Source: Eutrigla gurnardus | Lineage: Eukaryota; Chordata; Actinopteri; Perciformes; Triglidae | Length of the DNA stretch: 64,000 nt | NCBI GenBank assembly: GCA_963514095.1 | Contig: OY741271.1 | Span: 2,557,520 to 2,621,519 of the forward strand | Direction: 5' to 3' | Shown: one piece after another, positions 43,001 through 48,826 of the stretch | How positions within the stretch are numbered: the first letter of the stretch is position 1 | Layout of the letters: every line of letters starts with the position of its first letter | Notes under the pieces: generated by a model | Told to the model about the DNA's origin: nothing | Seen by the model: the letters and a program-made list of their open reading frames with translations, nothing else | Database searches by the model: none | Position numbers and translations under genes: made by a program

Positions 43001-45906
43001 CTGTCACAACCCTCCATCAGCAGGGTCATCAACCAAACATTGACAGCATTATCACAACCGCATATTGTGACACAATTTGTTTCATTTCCGCTGGATGCCC
43101 GCACTTTACAAGCTCACAAAAGGGCATTTATGGACATCGCAGGATTCCCCGGTGTTGTGGGTGTAATCGATGGGACACATGTCCGAATAAGTGCACCGTC
43201 AGAAGATGAAGCCGTCTTCGTGAACAGGAAGAGATTTCACAGCATCAATGTTCAACTTGTTTTCAATGCTGACTCTAAGATTTTGGACATTGTTGCTAAA
43301 TGGCCAGGCTCAACACATGATGCCAGAATGCTCTCTGAGAGTGGCCTCAGACAGCTTTTCGAGGGACATCATGTGCCAGCCAATTGCCACTTGTCAGGGG
43401 ACAGTGGCTACCCATGCAAACCATGGCTCCTAACGCCTTACCTCCAGCTACGCCAAGGGCCGCAACTAAACTACAACAGGTAACCCAAACAATATAGAAT
43501 TATGCATGGAAATAAAATGTAAACAGCATGTTGGAGTATCCTAGTAGTTTAAATATGTCCCACAAATAATGTACATTTTGATTATGTCTGTATTAACTTG
43601 TAGGGCCCATAAGACAACAAGGGCAATAGTGGAGCGTGGCATTGGCCAACTGAAGAGGCGCTTTCATGTTCTCCATGGAGAGGTGTGGCTGACCCCTGAT
43701 AAAGTCTGCAAAGTCATCATAGCCTGTGCAATACTACACAACATTTGCAAGGCTAGACAGATTGCAGAACCTCTCGAGGGTGATGGTGATGAAGACAGCG
43801 ATGATGATGATGGTGGTGATGAAAATATTCACTTTCCACAGGGGAACTTGGCCCAAAGTGGACTGCCTTACAGAGCCCACTTCGCAAATTTACATTTCAG
43901 GCAAGTTACAGTATATGTCATTTGAAAACTTGTGAATGCATTGAACTAATGTACCACATAGTTTTACTACACATCACCTACAATAGTTAAATACACGACA
44001 CATATTACTCACAAAGACACAATATCTATTTGTCATTGGATTTATTTTTTAGGAGCTCAATTTTCAGCCGATAGTACTCCTCCTGTAGGCATAGAACTTT
44101 TTTCTGCTGCCTGAAGACATCCATTGTCAACTCCAATCTTCAGCAGGCAGGCTGAACTCTGATGTTTCAGGCTGAGGGTCGTGCGCCTGCAATGTTGAGG
44201 GGCCCGGTTCCTCTGATGGCTCCATGCTACAGAAAGGGAAATACATGTAGTTTAATTATTGTTTTGTTTGAATTGATTTAGTAGAATGAGCATGCACAAG
44301 AGATATGAGAAATGGCTTATGCAATGAATTAACACTGTTCCTGATATTTTGTTTACCTGCCTGTTGATATATGAAAACTCATTTGTCCTACCTTTGTTGC
44401 ATTTCAATGGCCTGCATCATTGAAGAGTCAATGCCTTACCTCAGCCCGGTGATACTAACTTCTGACTGCCCCAGTATATCAAACACCGTTTCTGCAACCT
44501 GGGAAAGCTGCCTAGCAGGTGGTCCACCCCCTAAAAAGAAATCCAGTCCAATTATGTACACAATAATAAGCCATTTAAAATTAACTTTGCCAGCAGGTGT
44601 AAGTAAGTGGTATATCGCTCACCTGTGCGTGAAGATTCATGTTTGTGTGCTGCAATCTCCTCTCTTGCTTTTGACTGCAACACATACCACCGCTTCTCGC
44701 AATCCTCACTTGTCCGCACAACCAGCGGAAAGGAGGCATTTATCTGTTGTGCTATAGTTTCCCATGCTTGCTTCTTGGCTTGTACTGTGACACTGGGGCC
44801 AAATTTATCTCTCAAAACACTTTTATGCTCATTGACCAATTGAGCCAGGAGCAAACACTGTTCCTCTGTCCAGTTTGGTTTCCTTGTTCTTTTCTTCTCC
44901 ATTGCTGTTCACTGGTTTGTGGTAGATTTGAAAGCCAACCAACACTGCTTCTTATAGGCCGGTCAGCAATCACAGACATTGATGAAAGCTGAGCCATTTT
45001 ACCCTTGTTAATACCAAATTGAGTTGAAATGTTGAAAGTTGAAAGTGCAAAAATTACCAGCATGGCAATTAATATAAGCAAATAAATATAACTATCACTA
45101 TGTGAATACTGTGCAAGTGGGCCTAAGTTTTCACACATTTTGTAGGATGATTTTAAAGTATAGCTTACTATTCATTTAACAGATATTTTCTTTTGTGTGA
45201 AATATTATTTACAATTACACAGTCTTCATAAGATTAGATTCTATGATTAAGTTTTATCGATTTGAGGGTCCATCCTTTGCCCATTATCACCAAAAGTATA
45301 TTTTTTATCTAGCTTTTAGGATCAACCAATCACGGCTTTTGAAATGATGACTCATACCTAGCAACGGGGTCAACCACACCTCCTCACTAAGATAGGAGTT
45401 TATGTCCATTCCTTGCTCAGAGTTCTCTGAGAATGTTCTGGAATCACTCCTAAGCTAAGACTTCTTGCTAGGAATTTTTAGGTTAAGTTAGGAGCTCTCT
45501 GAGAGGATTCTCAGAATCTTTAGGAATACGGGCCCTGGTATGTTAAACTTACGGAGTAGTACAGGCCCCAGTTGTGTCGTAAAACAGGAAAACAAGGTTT
45601 TCAACAAGGCAACATATTTGGAGCGACGTATCTCAGTGTGATCGGCCCTCACTGTGTAGTTATTTAACTAGATAGATACTTGATTGTTGCTGAGTAAGCT
45701 AAAAGGGAATACATTTTTTTCACTAACGTTCAAATCCATGTCTATGTACTTACTCTGACAAGAGTATGCATGACTTTGGTCTTCTGGGACTTGGAGTCTC
45801 CAAAAGAATGGAGGTTAAAGGCACAAATTCTAAAAGTTGAAGCCCCTTGAACATCACACACATCCAGGAGGAAGAAGAGGAGGAGGAGGGAGGAAGAGGC
45901 CCTCAT
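12048..45906 (-). CDS. dnase1l1: Secreted DNase I-family endonuclease (DNASE1L1-like), eight coding exons
   Basis: Coding exons in order: 45754-45906, 40148-40236, 33065-33154, 32872-32984, 32676-32788, 32436-32593, 12278-12374, 12048-12185. All junctions are GT/AG and in phase, giving 951 bp or 316 aa. The family cleaves double-stranded DNA with Ca/Mg. Residues 1-21 are a signal peptide (MRASSSLLLLFFLLDV start). Family residues are present: N in FNLHSFG, E63 (LLQEVRD), H159 (IPQHTTP), D193 and N195 (LLGDFNADC), D238 (CTYDR), D277 and H278 (SDHYPVEV). C198 and C235 match the structural disulphide of DNase I. A hydrophobic C-terminal tail (about 295-312) suggests a GPI or membrane anchor, as in DNASE1L1. 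Adjacent rpl10 matches the human RPL10-DNASE1L1 neighbourhood. The family is certain; the paralogue symbol is inferred. Intron 6 (20 kb) is packed with mobile elements. Confidence 0.9.
12395..14102. repeat. 23-bp minisatellite array, about 74 copies
   Basis: Unit near GGTCTCCCAGGTAAAGTCAGAGG, 23 bp, with variants AAGTCA/ACGTCA and TCTCC/TCTTCC. A longer block of six to seven variant units recurs at about 12820-12970, 13140-13285 and 13652-13800, so the array also grew by higher-order duplication. It begins about 20 bp upstream of the splice acceptor of DNase exon 7. Each unit has CAGGTAAAG (donor-like) on the plus strand and CTGAC (branch-point-like) on the minus strand. It fills the start of intron 6. 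No spacers, so not a CRISPR. Confidence 0.95.
14143..15150 (+). pseudogene. Provirus A' pol, 5' part (RT connection and RNase H)
   Basis: Near-identical to 4976-5960 of provirus A. It opens in the middle of RT at the same A-rich tract (CAAAACAAAAAACAAA), so everything 5' of it is missing. Two long frames carry FLGMTGFCRQW (14170-14577) and RNase H (14496 onward) with DGSCKKN, an internal glutamate and TDSQYA, that is the acidic set of RNase H. It stops at 15150 where provirus B was inserted; the same RNase H resumes at 27696. Unlike provirus A it retains the DGSCKKN segment and lacks the 28-base deletion. Confidence 0.85.
15151..15619 (+). repeat. Provirus B 5' LTR
   Basis: Starts TGTAGAAGAAAATAT and ends TTCTTCCACA. 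A TATA-like TGTATAAAG lies near 15481. It differs from its 3' partner mainly by two indels near 15470 and 15508-15540 and a few substitutions, so the insertion is fairly young. Downstream text (ATATGGCGTTGTCAG) is in the primer-site position; tRNA not identified. Confidence 0.9.
15840..16650. repeat. About 134-bp tandem repeat in the leader of provirus B
   Basis: Five head-to-tail units, with the shared GAGGT landmark at 15963, 16107, 16242, 16376 and 16510 (spacing 134-144). Each holds CATATTGTCCTAAATCC-like and GTATAATGAC text. The units are diverged at a few percent to over ten percent. No long frame crosses them. Confidence 0.85.
16651..18195. other. Provirus B leader, T-rich, with small foreign repeats
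   Basis: No gene recognised. Bases 17310-17500 are a fish LINE/SINE 3'-end fragment (starts AATCCATCCATTTTCTACCG). Bases 17830-17995 look like a hAT-type relic, with repeated GAACG motifs and end GGCACAACACTG. The remainder is T-rich with no sustained frame. Confidence 0.5.
18342..19681. repeat. Probable solo LTR (LTR C) inside the LINE
   Basis: A 1.34-kb unit beginning TGTTGGGGTTG and ending GGTCCCAACA, so TG...CA with a short inverted end. It is flanked by CCCC on both sides (18338-18341 and 19682-19685). The LINE leader reads continuously across the junction. It holds GA and GT microsatellites and about two and a half copies of a unit with GCGTTCAGGGGCGGAGCCAC. No coding capacity. The C-only duplication is weak evidence by itself; orientation is not settled. 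Confidence 0.6.
18800..19080. repeat. (GT)n and (GA)n microsatellites within LTR C
   Basis: GT-rich run at about 18800-18860, then GA runs at 18860-18892, 18971-18988 and 19046-19079. They separate copies of a roughly 90-bp unit containing GGAGCTATTCCTC. The open frames over them are low complexity. Confidence 0.85.
19688..22753 (+). pseudogene. LINE ORF, copy 1: APE endonuclease and reverse transcriptase, one nonsense codon
   Basis: One frame of about 1,020 codons interrupted by a TGA at 20594-20596; the second copy has TCA (Ser) at that place. N-terminal half: AP-type endonuclease with TWNVTSLGG, LLGDFNAHVG and STDHHLVVS, the catalytic Asn/Asp/His set, which nicks target DNA. C-terminal half: reverse transcriptase with VDLEKAFDRV and LLFADDVVL carrying the catalytic aspartates, then a zinc-knuckle-free basic tail. 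A second in-frame TAG at 22751 ends the frame just before text that is open in copy 2. Otherwise intact, so a recent insertion. Confidence 0.9.
22897..24500 (+). pseudogene. Provirus B protease and reverse transcriptase remnants
   Basis: Broken frames. Near 23269-23292 is LLGHDLLS, the C-terminal signature of retroviral aspartic protease; the catalytic DTGA segment is not visible. At 23963-24290 is the start of reverse transcriptase (QYPLKPDAELGIAPVIESL, then a PTSS.CNT.ILP.KK-like pattern). RT is then lost after about 24300. Stops at 23306 and 23366 and frame changes show it is dead. Bases 22897-23080 are T-rich with nothing recognised. Confidence 0.75.
24600..25090. repeat. T-rich degenerate repeat (TTTTTCTAAATTC-type)
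   Basis: Repeated imperfect copies of a 30-40 bp motif around CATTTTAATTTTTCTAAATTC. Low complexity, no gene. It lies between the RT and integrase remnants of provirus B and seems to have replaced the rest of RT and RNase H. Confidence 0.65.
25091..25640. other. Unassigned segment inside provirus B
   Basis: A moderately GC-rich stretch with TAGCAGCCCCCTGCCCCC at about 25152 and a 94-codon open frame at 25349-25633. I recognise no domain. It may belong to another DNA element inserted in the provirus. Confidence 0.35.
25640..26060 (+). pseudogene. Provirus B integrase remnant
   Basis: Frame from 25652 gives integrase-core text with RDIVCLFGIPRCINSDKG, the region of the second catalytic aspartate, followed by stops from 25820. 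It matches the position of CDNGSHF in provirus A. The following 200 bases look like degraded integrase C-terminus. Confidence 0.75.
26280..27231 (+). pseudogene. Provirus B env remnant and 3' end
   Basis: Shifting frames. The clearest piece is at about 26780-26925, where the transmembrane subunit reads LGFNLVFASRLQL followed by GGTCAV and a CX6CC motif. CX6CC marks gamma-type Env. Stops break it before and after. The purine tract AAAATGGGGAA at 27220-27230 primes plus-strand synthesis in retroviruses and directly precedes the 3' LTR. Confidence 0.75.
27232..27695 (+). repeat. Provirus B 3' LTR
   Basis: Same family and orientation as 15151-15619. It keeps a short segment (GTTTAGACCTGCCCC, about 27562) missing from the 5' copy and lacks the ATTATTTAGAATGG segment found there. 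Followed by the GATG target duplicate and the resumption of RNase H from provirus A'. Confidence 0.9.
27696..28860 (+). pseudogene. Provirus A' RNase H end and integrase, resumed after provirus B
   Basis: Begins with the GATG duplicate and continues RNase H (LLPKAVAVCKCAAH), then integrase with MDFIEL at about 28228. The second aspartate region is altered (the codons after ETIY read QFIF), and stops follow. A later frame (28532-28837) holds integrase C-terminal text that provirus A has lost. So the two copies are damaged in different places. Confidence 0.85.
28897..30227 (+). pseudogene. Provirus A' env remnant
   Basis: Closely matches 6831-8358. SU is split by stops near 29158, 29350 and 29514. 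The transmembrane subunit has lost the stretch bearing CX6CC through a deletion near 29768 and has a stop at 29880 before the membrane span. The last frame (29889-30227) holds the span with cysteine cluster and acidic tail. Not able to encode a whole Env. Confidence 0.85.
30226..30862 (+). mobile_element. hAT-type element fragment with BED zinc finger
   Basis: Ends AGGGCTGTCAAAG and CTTTTGACAGCCCT form a terminal inverted repeat. Both ends continue with TTAACGCG / GATTAATCGCGA text typical of this fish repeat. Inside, a frame (30327-30593) reads NGKFTFKRLPDGS, then CAYCGYEMSYH and SLRYHL, a BED-type C2H2 finger as found at the N-terminus of hAT transposases. The transposase core is missing. 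A clean 8-bp target duplication was not found because a TA run adjoins the right end. Confidence 0.7.
30863..31290 (+). other. Provirus A' 3' region with purine tract
   Basis: A TA microsatellite (30864-30888) and then non-coding retroviral 3' sequence ending in AAACAGGAGGGAA directly before the LTR. That is the polypurine tract position. Confidence 0.6.
31291..31627 (+). repeat. Provirus A' 3' LTR
   Basis: 337 bp starting TGTTATAAG and ending TTTTAACA. Same family as 2403-2764 but with a deletion around the A/T box and several substitutions, so the two LTRs are probably not the pair of one provirus. Confidence 0.85.
31853..32324 (-). repeat. Solo LTR of family B, reverse orientation (CATG target duplication)
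   Basis: The reverse complement of LTR B: plus-strand text begins TGTGGAAGAAAAACTC and ends CATTTTCTTCTACA. CATG flanks both sides (31849-31852 and 32325-32328), matching the 4-bp duplication of provirus B. No internal retroviral sequence is attached, so it is a recombinant solo LTR. It lies in DNase intron 6, about 110 bp from the exon 6 splice donor, in the same sense as the gene. Confidence 0.9.
32436..33154 (-). other. dnase1l1: DNase gene exons 3 to 6
   Basis: Compact block with short introns, read on the minus strand. Exon 3 33065-33154 (SSEHEYSSVSSERLGR), exon 4 32872-32984 (TVAVTGQYQYPDD), exon 5 32676-32788 (FVLIPQHTTPTNT, catalytic His), exon 6 32436-32593 (LLGDFNADC and SCTYDR). 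All four have AG acceptors and GT donors in phase. The tight packing here contrasts with the huge introns 1, 2 and 6. Confidence 0.92.
33155..33569. other. DNase intron 2, start: no feature seen
   Basis: AT-rich intronic sequence without a recognised repeat or frame. Confidence 0.4.
33570..34158 (-). mobile_element. Non-autonomous DNA repeat D, copy 1
   Basis: Starts TTAAAGGAGAAATCCGTTC; the inverse CCGGATTTCTCCTTTAA ends the copies at 41397 and 42502. Shared landmarks in all copies include AACCCATTGGGGC, GTGGCAAAAC-like text and TTTCTTTATGGATACAAAA. No transposase frame. Orientation is opposite to the copies at 40.8-42.5 kb. Confidence 0.7.
34158..36420. repeat. Large teleost-type interspersed repeat with internal 350-600 bp units
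   Basis: Begins with two copies, 64 bp apart, of AGGGCCCGAGCGCCGACAAC (34159 and 34224), followed by GCGAAGCCCT. Related blocks containing GCGCCACCTA(C/T)TGG, GTTATAACTTCA and CATCGAAAGGTCTT recur at about 34960-35216, 35570-35840 and 36050-36350. There is no sustained coding frame. It lies in DNase intron 2. I do not know its transposon class. Confidence 0.65.
36470..36685. repeat. GC-rich minisatellite, about 30-bp unit
   Basis: About seven degenerate copies of CGTGGCGGTGGCCGGGGACGA-type units. Both strands are open across it because the unit is roughly a multiple of three; the frames are low-complexity Gly/Arg/Trp or Pro-rich and not genes. Confidence 0.85.
36760..37330 (-). mobile_element. 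Penelope-like retroelement fragment with inverted flanks
   Basis: Minus-strand frame (about 36985-37196) carries the C-terminal endonuclease-type text of Penelope-like elements: HCKRENHLMNWDAAKV, then a basic FHRWIKEAVEIRK run and a short RDEGAY tail. The reverse transcriptase is absent. The ends are inverted copies: 36760-36825 (ACACTTGTTTCTCTATAGAG) matches 37261-37328 in reverse, as Penelope elements often carry partial flanking copies in inverted orientation. Family assignment rests on this domain. Confidence 0.65.
37335..38272 (+). mobile_element. Tc1-like transposon with terminal repeats and internal deletion
   Basis: Ends CACTCACCGGCCACTTTATT and AATAAAATGTCCGGTGAGTG are inverted repeats, with TA on both sides (37333-37334 and 38273-38274). 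Length 938 bp, short for a Tc1 element (about 1.2 kb or more). It lies immediately after the inverted flank of the Penelope fragment. Confidence 0.88.
37482..38288 (+). pseudogene. Tc1-like transposase, internally deleted but in frame
   Basis: 268 codons against about 340 for the family. Residues 1-60 form a paired-like helix-turn-helix (ISETADLLGFSHTTISRVYREW), which binds the terminal repeat. The catalytic domain has FQQDNAPCH (second Asp) and SPDLNPIEHLWD (Glu, 34 residues further), the D34E part of the DDE triad. The segment with the first catalytic aspartate is missing: text jumps from MARIW to RQQHESMDP near residue 76, and the frame is kept. The frame runs past the terminal repeat. It could bind DNA but should not catalyse transposition. 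Confidence 0.88.
38310..38470 (-). pseudogene. Relic of a Myb/SANT-like exon (Harbinger-associated)
   Basis: Reverse complement of part of 41590-41745 (both share CAGCTGTCCTTCCTGCAT and the poly-TTA end). Only the last part of the exon is left. The surrounding 38470-38990 shows no gene. Confidence 0.45.
39164..39189. repeat. 26-bp perfect palindrome, second copy
   Basis: Identical to 9649-9674. Confidence 0.95.
39400..39530. repeat. 18-bp minisatellite (CACAGCGCGCACGGACC)
   Basis: About seven nearly perfect copies inside the DNA element. The related, more diverged array at 9410-9570 lies in the other copy. Cys/Val-rich frames on the opposite strand are repeat translation. Confidence 0.88.
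40105..40140. repeat. (TG)n microsatellite
   Basis: TG run adjacent to the 3' side of DNase exon 2. Confidence 0.9.
40148..40236 (-). other. dnase1l1: DNase gene exon 2
   Basis: Minus-strand exon after a TTCCAG acceptor. It reads IITRCDVCLLQEVRD with the catalytic glutamate, and ends GA before GTGATTTTA; the split codon completes as Asp in exon 3. Confidence 0.9.
40397..41397. mobile_element. Repeat D, copies in inverted arrangement
   Basis: 40403-40505 (TATCCATAAAGAAACGATCG onward) is the reverse complement of 40878-40990, giving a hairpin of about 100 bp arms. The plus-oriented part continues to CCGGATTTCTCCTTTAA at 41397. Same family as 33570-34158. Confidence 0.7.
41541..41696 (+). pseudogene. 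Myb/SANT-like exon relic
   Basis: 52-codon frame starting MDQSTGSRAAYFTYEEQT and ending in a stop after QLAKTH. It resembles the first exon of Myb/SANT-like genes of fish Harbinger transposons. The DNA-binding fold is not complete. Confidence 0.45.
41795..41872 (+). repeat. tRNA-like SINE head fragment
   Basis: TTAGCTCAGTGGTAGAG is an A-box-like start and GCGGTCCCGGGTAC a degenerate B box. No cloverleaf, no tail; repeat D starts at its end. Confidence 0.5.
41864..42502 (+). mobile_element. Repeat D, copy 3
   Basis: Contains two successive blocks starting CGGACATGACGACTGCACTG (about 41868 and 42049), then the same body and end (CGGATTTCTCCTTTAA) as 40797-41397. No coding potential. Confidence 0.7.
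42767..43925 (+). CDS. Harbinger (HARBI1-like) transposase, two exons
   Basis: Exon 1 42767-43479 and exon 2 from 43604 to about 43925, with GT at 43480 and TAG before 43604; the split codon makes NR-AHKTTRAIVERGIG. About 344 aa, the family size. N-terminal part: a helix-turn-helix (LGLSQPSISRVINQT). Catalytic DDE_Tnp_4 domain: VIDGTHV (first Asp), then NADSKILDI, WPGSTHDARML (second Asp), LSGDSGY, and AIVERGIGQLKRRF (Glu). All three catalytic acids are visible. The C-terminus is Asp-rich. No stop or frameshift in the exons, so it may still code. The last codons after LHF may instead splice further. Confidence 0.88.
44110..44902 (-). CDS. Harbinger Myb/SANT-like DNA-binding protein, probably three exons
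   Basis: First exon from ATG at 44902 reads KPNWTEEQCLLLAQLVNEHK, then SVTVQAKKQAWETIAQQINASF and EKRWYVLQSKAREEI, a trihelix/Myb-like domain. A GTGAGC donor follows GTGCGTGAAGATTC-complement at about 44622, so the tail YTTYLHLL is intron. Further exons look to lie at about 44450-44530 (GGGPPARQLSQVAETVF) and 44150-44226 (MEPSEEPGPSTLQAH), ending in TGA. This second protein helps the transposase enter the nucleus and bind ends in characterised Harbinger elements. Exact exon ends are inferred. Confidence 0.75.
45754..45906 (-). other. dnase1l1: DNase gene exon 1 (signal peptide)
   Basis: Starts at the ATG at 45906, behind an acceptor-like CTTAACTTGCAG. It encodes a hydrophobic signal peptide and the FNLHSFG motif, and ends AGA before GTAAGTAC. 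The upstream acceptor implies a separate 5' untranslated exon. Confidence 0.92.
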
Positions 45907-45949
45907 GGCACAGATCTGCAAGTTAAGAACAAAATTTGATTTAAATCTC

Positions 45950-46101
<152 letters not shown>

Positions 46102-46115
46102 CACATACACACACA

Positions 46116-46305
46116 GTGGGGCAAAAAAGTATTTAGTCAGCCACCGATTGTGCAAGTTCTCCCACTTAAAATGATTACAGAGATCTGTAATTTTCATCAT
46201 AGGTACACTTCAAATGTGAGAGACAGAATGTGAAAAAAAATCCTGGAAATCACATTGTTGGATTTTTAAAGAATGTATTCGTAAATTATGGTGGAAAATA
46301 AGTAT
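46116..46305 (+). mobile_element. Tc1-like transposon end (non-autonomous fragment)
   Basis: Starts CAGTGGGGCAAAAAAGTATT and continues with text of the long terminal repeat of a common fish Tc1-type element (CATCATAGGTACACTTCAA). Only one end is seen; it stops at a TA run. Confidence 0.75.
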
Positions 46306-46309
46306 TTAA

Positions 46310-47253
46310 TATATATATATGCTTGAAGGAGGAAACACAAAACAAAACCGCCAATGGGATGAGTGGGGAATTGTTATATTATCGTAAACTACAAGTGTAA
46401 CAGATGGTCATTAGGCTATATTCCATTGTGAGTAACTATCCCACTGGGGTACAGTGCTACAATGTTAGCATAGCCTAGCACTCATCAATCCAGACTCCAT
46501 TCAAAAAACATGCAGATTAAAGGTTGGGACGAATGGAGGGAAGCCCCACCTCCTCTCTTTGTCAAAACACACTTAATCATAATAATAATAACAACACATT
46601 TTATTTATAGAGGGATTTTCACGGTCCTCAAAGTCGCAGTTAAAATAGAAACAAAAACGGGGAGCAAGAGACAAAAACAGAAAAAATCTCAATCTTTTTG
46701 TGATTTTAAACATTTGCGATAAGCTGAGTATCGCAATAAGATATATTTTATTACCATTTTCTGACTGCAAATCATACAGCTTTTTTATTTTATCAAGTTT
46801 CAATCGGCTCATCTCACTTCGAACATCTGTATTCAGGCCCACCGCTCCACATACGCAGAGTACGCAAGTCATGTAGGGCCCCAACTACCTGGCGGGGGCC
46901 CCCAAAATTAAGATCGATTAAAAAATGTCATGATAATTACTACATTATTACATTGCAAAAAATATGTGAATTAGTTATGAACAAGCCTGTCGTTTTTTGT
47001 TAAAAAATGTACCCCATCACTCAATTCATGCAAATAAACAGTTTTTGCCTAATATATAAAAACAGTCTCCCCCCGCCCTGCTTCCCTGAAATGGTATAGC
47101 CCAGTTTGCCTTTGCTGAGTTGAAGCAAACTTTGTTGAGTTTGCAGCGGCCCTGTTTGTATTACATCTTTGTTTTAACCAACTTCCTGCCAATCAGCTGA
47201 CTTTGCCCATGAGCACACCAGAAAACCTCAGCACCATCTAGTGGACTGAAGAA
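46310..47253. other. Intergenic stretch, no recognised gene
   Basis: Mixed AT-rich sequence. The text near 46870-46915 (GTAGGGCCCCAACTACC) looks like a small piece of a DNA element. I find no supported frame. Confidence 0.35.
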
Positions 47254-48826
47254 GGGCCATTCCGTGTCATTTCATCAAATGCCTCACACCTGACCATCGC
47301 AGAATGTCCTGAAAAAATTCAAGTACAAAGACACACTTGTTAATAGGACAAATCCAAAATATTAGGTCTCTACTGAACAGTTTTCTCATGAAACATCATT
47401 CAATGAAGGGTAGTTTAGATTGTTTTTGGCATCATGCTCTGAAAAGCCATTTTTAAACAGCAATATCTGGAAATCTATCTGGAAGATTTCTACAGTGTAT
47501 ATCTGTTACTAATAGCCTCTAGACATTGATCAGGGGTGTAGCTCAATGATAACCTAGTATGGTAGGTACTTAAAATGTGGCTTTTTGAAATAAAGTAGTA
47601 CATTTGAAGAGTGGCTGAGCTCCCATTTTTGCAGATAAAAGACTTCTATCACTTCTGCTTCTATCTCTGGTGTTAGCTTAAACATTCTACAAAATATGGT
47701 TTCTCTCAGATGACAAGTTTCACATGGAAGTAAACACATCTTTGCCCAACTTCAGAGCCATATTCCAAAAAACTGACAACAAGTATCAGGTCCAAACTTA
47801 CTTTTTTTGAAATATCATATTCTTGTTAAAATCATATAAAAAAATCGGGATGGTGTTTTGACTAAATGCTACTGATAAATTTAGCCTTACGAAAACATTA
47901 AAATGTAGCACAGTTGTAGAGGCAATAGCTGCTTTCAACATGTTTAACTCACATTCAAGGACTTATTGCCTCTGTAACTACAACTGTGCTACATTTTAAT
48001 GTTTTAGTAAGGCTAAATTTATCAGTAGCATTTAGTCACATGTAAGTCTTTGGTAAATGGTAAAAAACACAATTGAATTGCCCTCCTGAGATGTTTACTA
48101 GTAGGCTGTTAGGACATGCAGTACCAAAAACGTCCACAAAAACCCCACCAATATCAGGATTTTAAAAAATCAATGTGACAAAATGAGGCAAAACACCCTC
48201 CAGATTTTTTAATATGATTTTAACAAGAATATGATATTTCAAAAAAAGTAAGTTTGGACCTGATCCTTGTTTTTTGGAATATGACTCTGAAGTTGGGCAA
48301 AGATGTGTTAACTTCCATTTTTAAGCGTTAATATCTGTGAAACTAATCATCTGAGAGAAACCATATTTTGTAGAATGTTTAAGCTAACACCAGAGATAGA
48401 GGCAGAAGTGATAGAAGTCTTTTATCTGCAAAAATGGGAGCTCAGCCACTCTTCAAATGTACTACTTTATTTCAACAAGCCACATTTTAAGTACCTACCA
48501 TACTAGGTTATCATTGAGCTACACCCCTGATATTCCATGTCTGGAGGCTTTTAGTAACAGATATACACTGTAGAAAATTTGAAGGCCACAGGTGAGATAG
48601 TTTTCCAGATATTGCGGTTTAAAATGGCTTTTCAGAGTATGATGCCAAAAACCGTCGACCCTTCATTCAATGATGTTTCATGAGAAAACTATTGACAGTA
48701 GAGACCTAATATTTTGGATTTGTCCTATTAACAAGTGTGTCTTTGTACTTGAATTTTTTCAGGACATTCTAAGATGGTCAGGTGGGAAGATTTTCAGAAA
48801 TTTAATGAAATGACACAGAATGACCC
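47254..48826. mobile_element. 1.57-kb palindromic (foldback) element
   Basis: The ends GGGCCATTCCGTGTCATTTC and (reverse complement) GGGTCATTCTGTGTCATTTC start two arms of about 600 bp, 47254-47856 and 48190-48826. They stay reverse-complementary throughout, for example AAGTACCTACCATACTAGG against CCTAGTATGGTAGGTACTT. The loop holds a second, smaller hairpin (47868-48039, stem about 70 bp). No transposase. Flanks TGAAGAA and GGAAGCAA are only loosely alike, so a target duplication is not proven. Confidence 0.85.

Larger units (their letters stand above)
42526..45534 (+). mobile_element. PIF/Harbinger transposon with terminal inverted repeats, two genes
   Basis: Left end GGGCCGTATTCCTAAAGATT and right end (reverse complement) GGCCCGTATTCCTAAAGATT. 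CTG on each side (42523-42525 and 45535-45537) fits the 3-bp duplication of this superfamily. Subterminal AGAGCTC / CTTAGAAT motifs repeat at both ends. Inside are a transposase gene on plus and a Myb-like gene on minus, convergent, the usual Harbinger layout. It lies in DNase intron 1. It is the least damaged element of the window. Confidence 0.9.
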
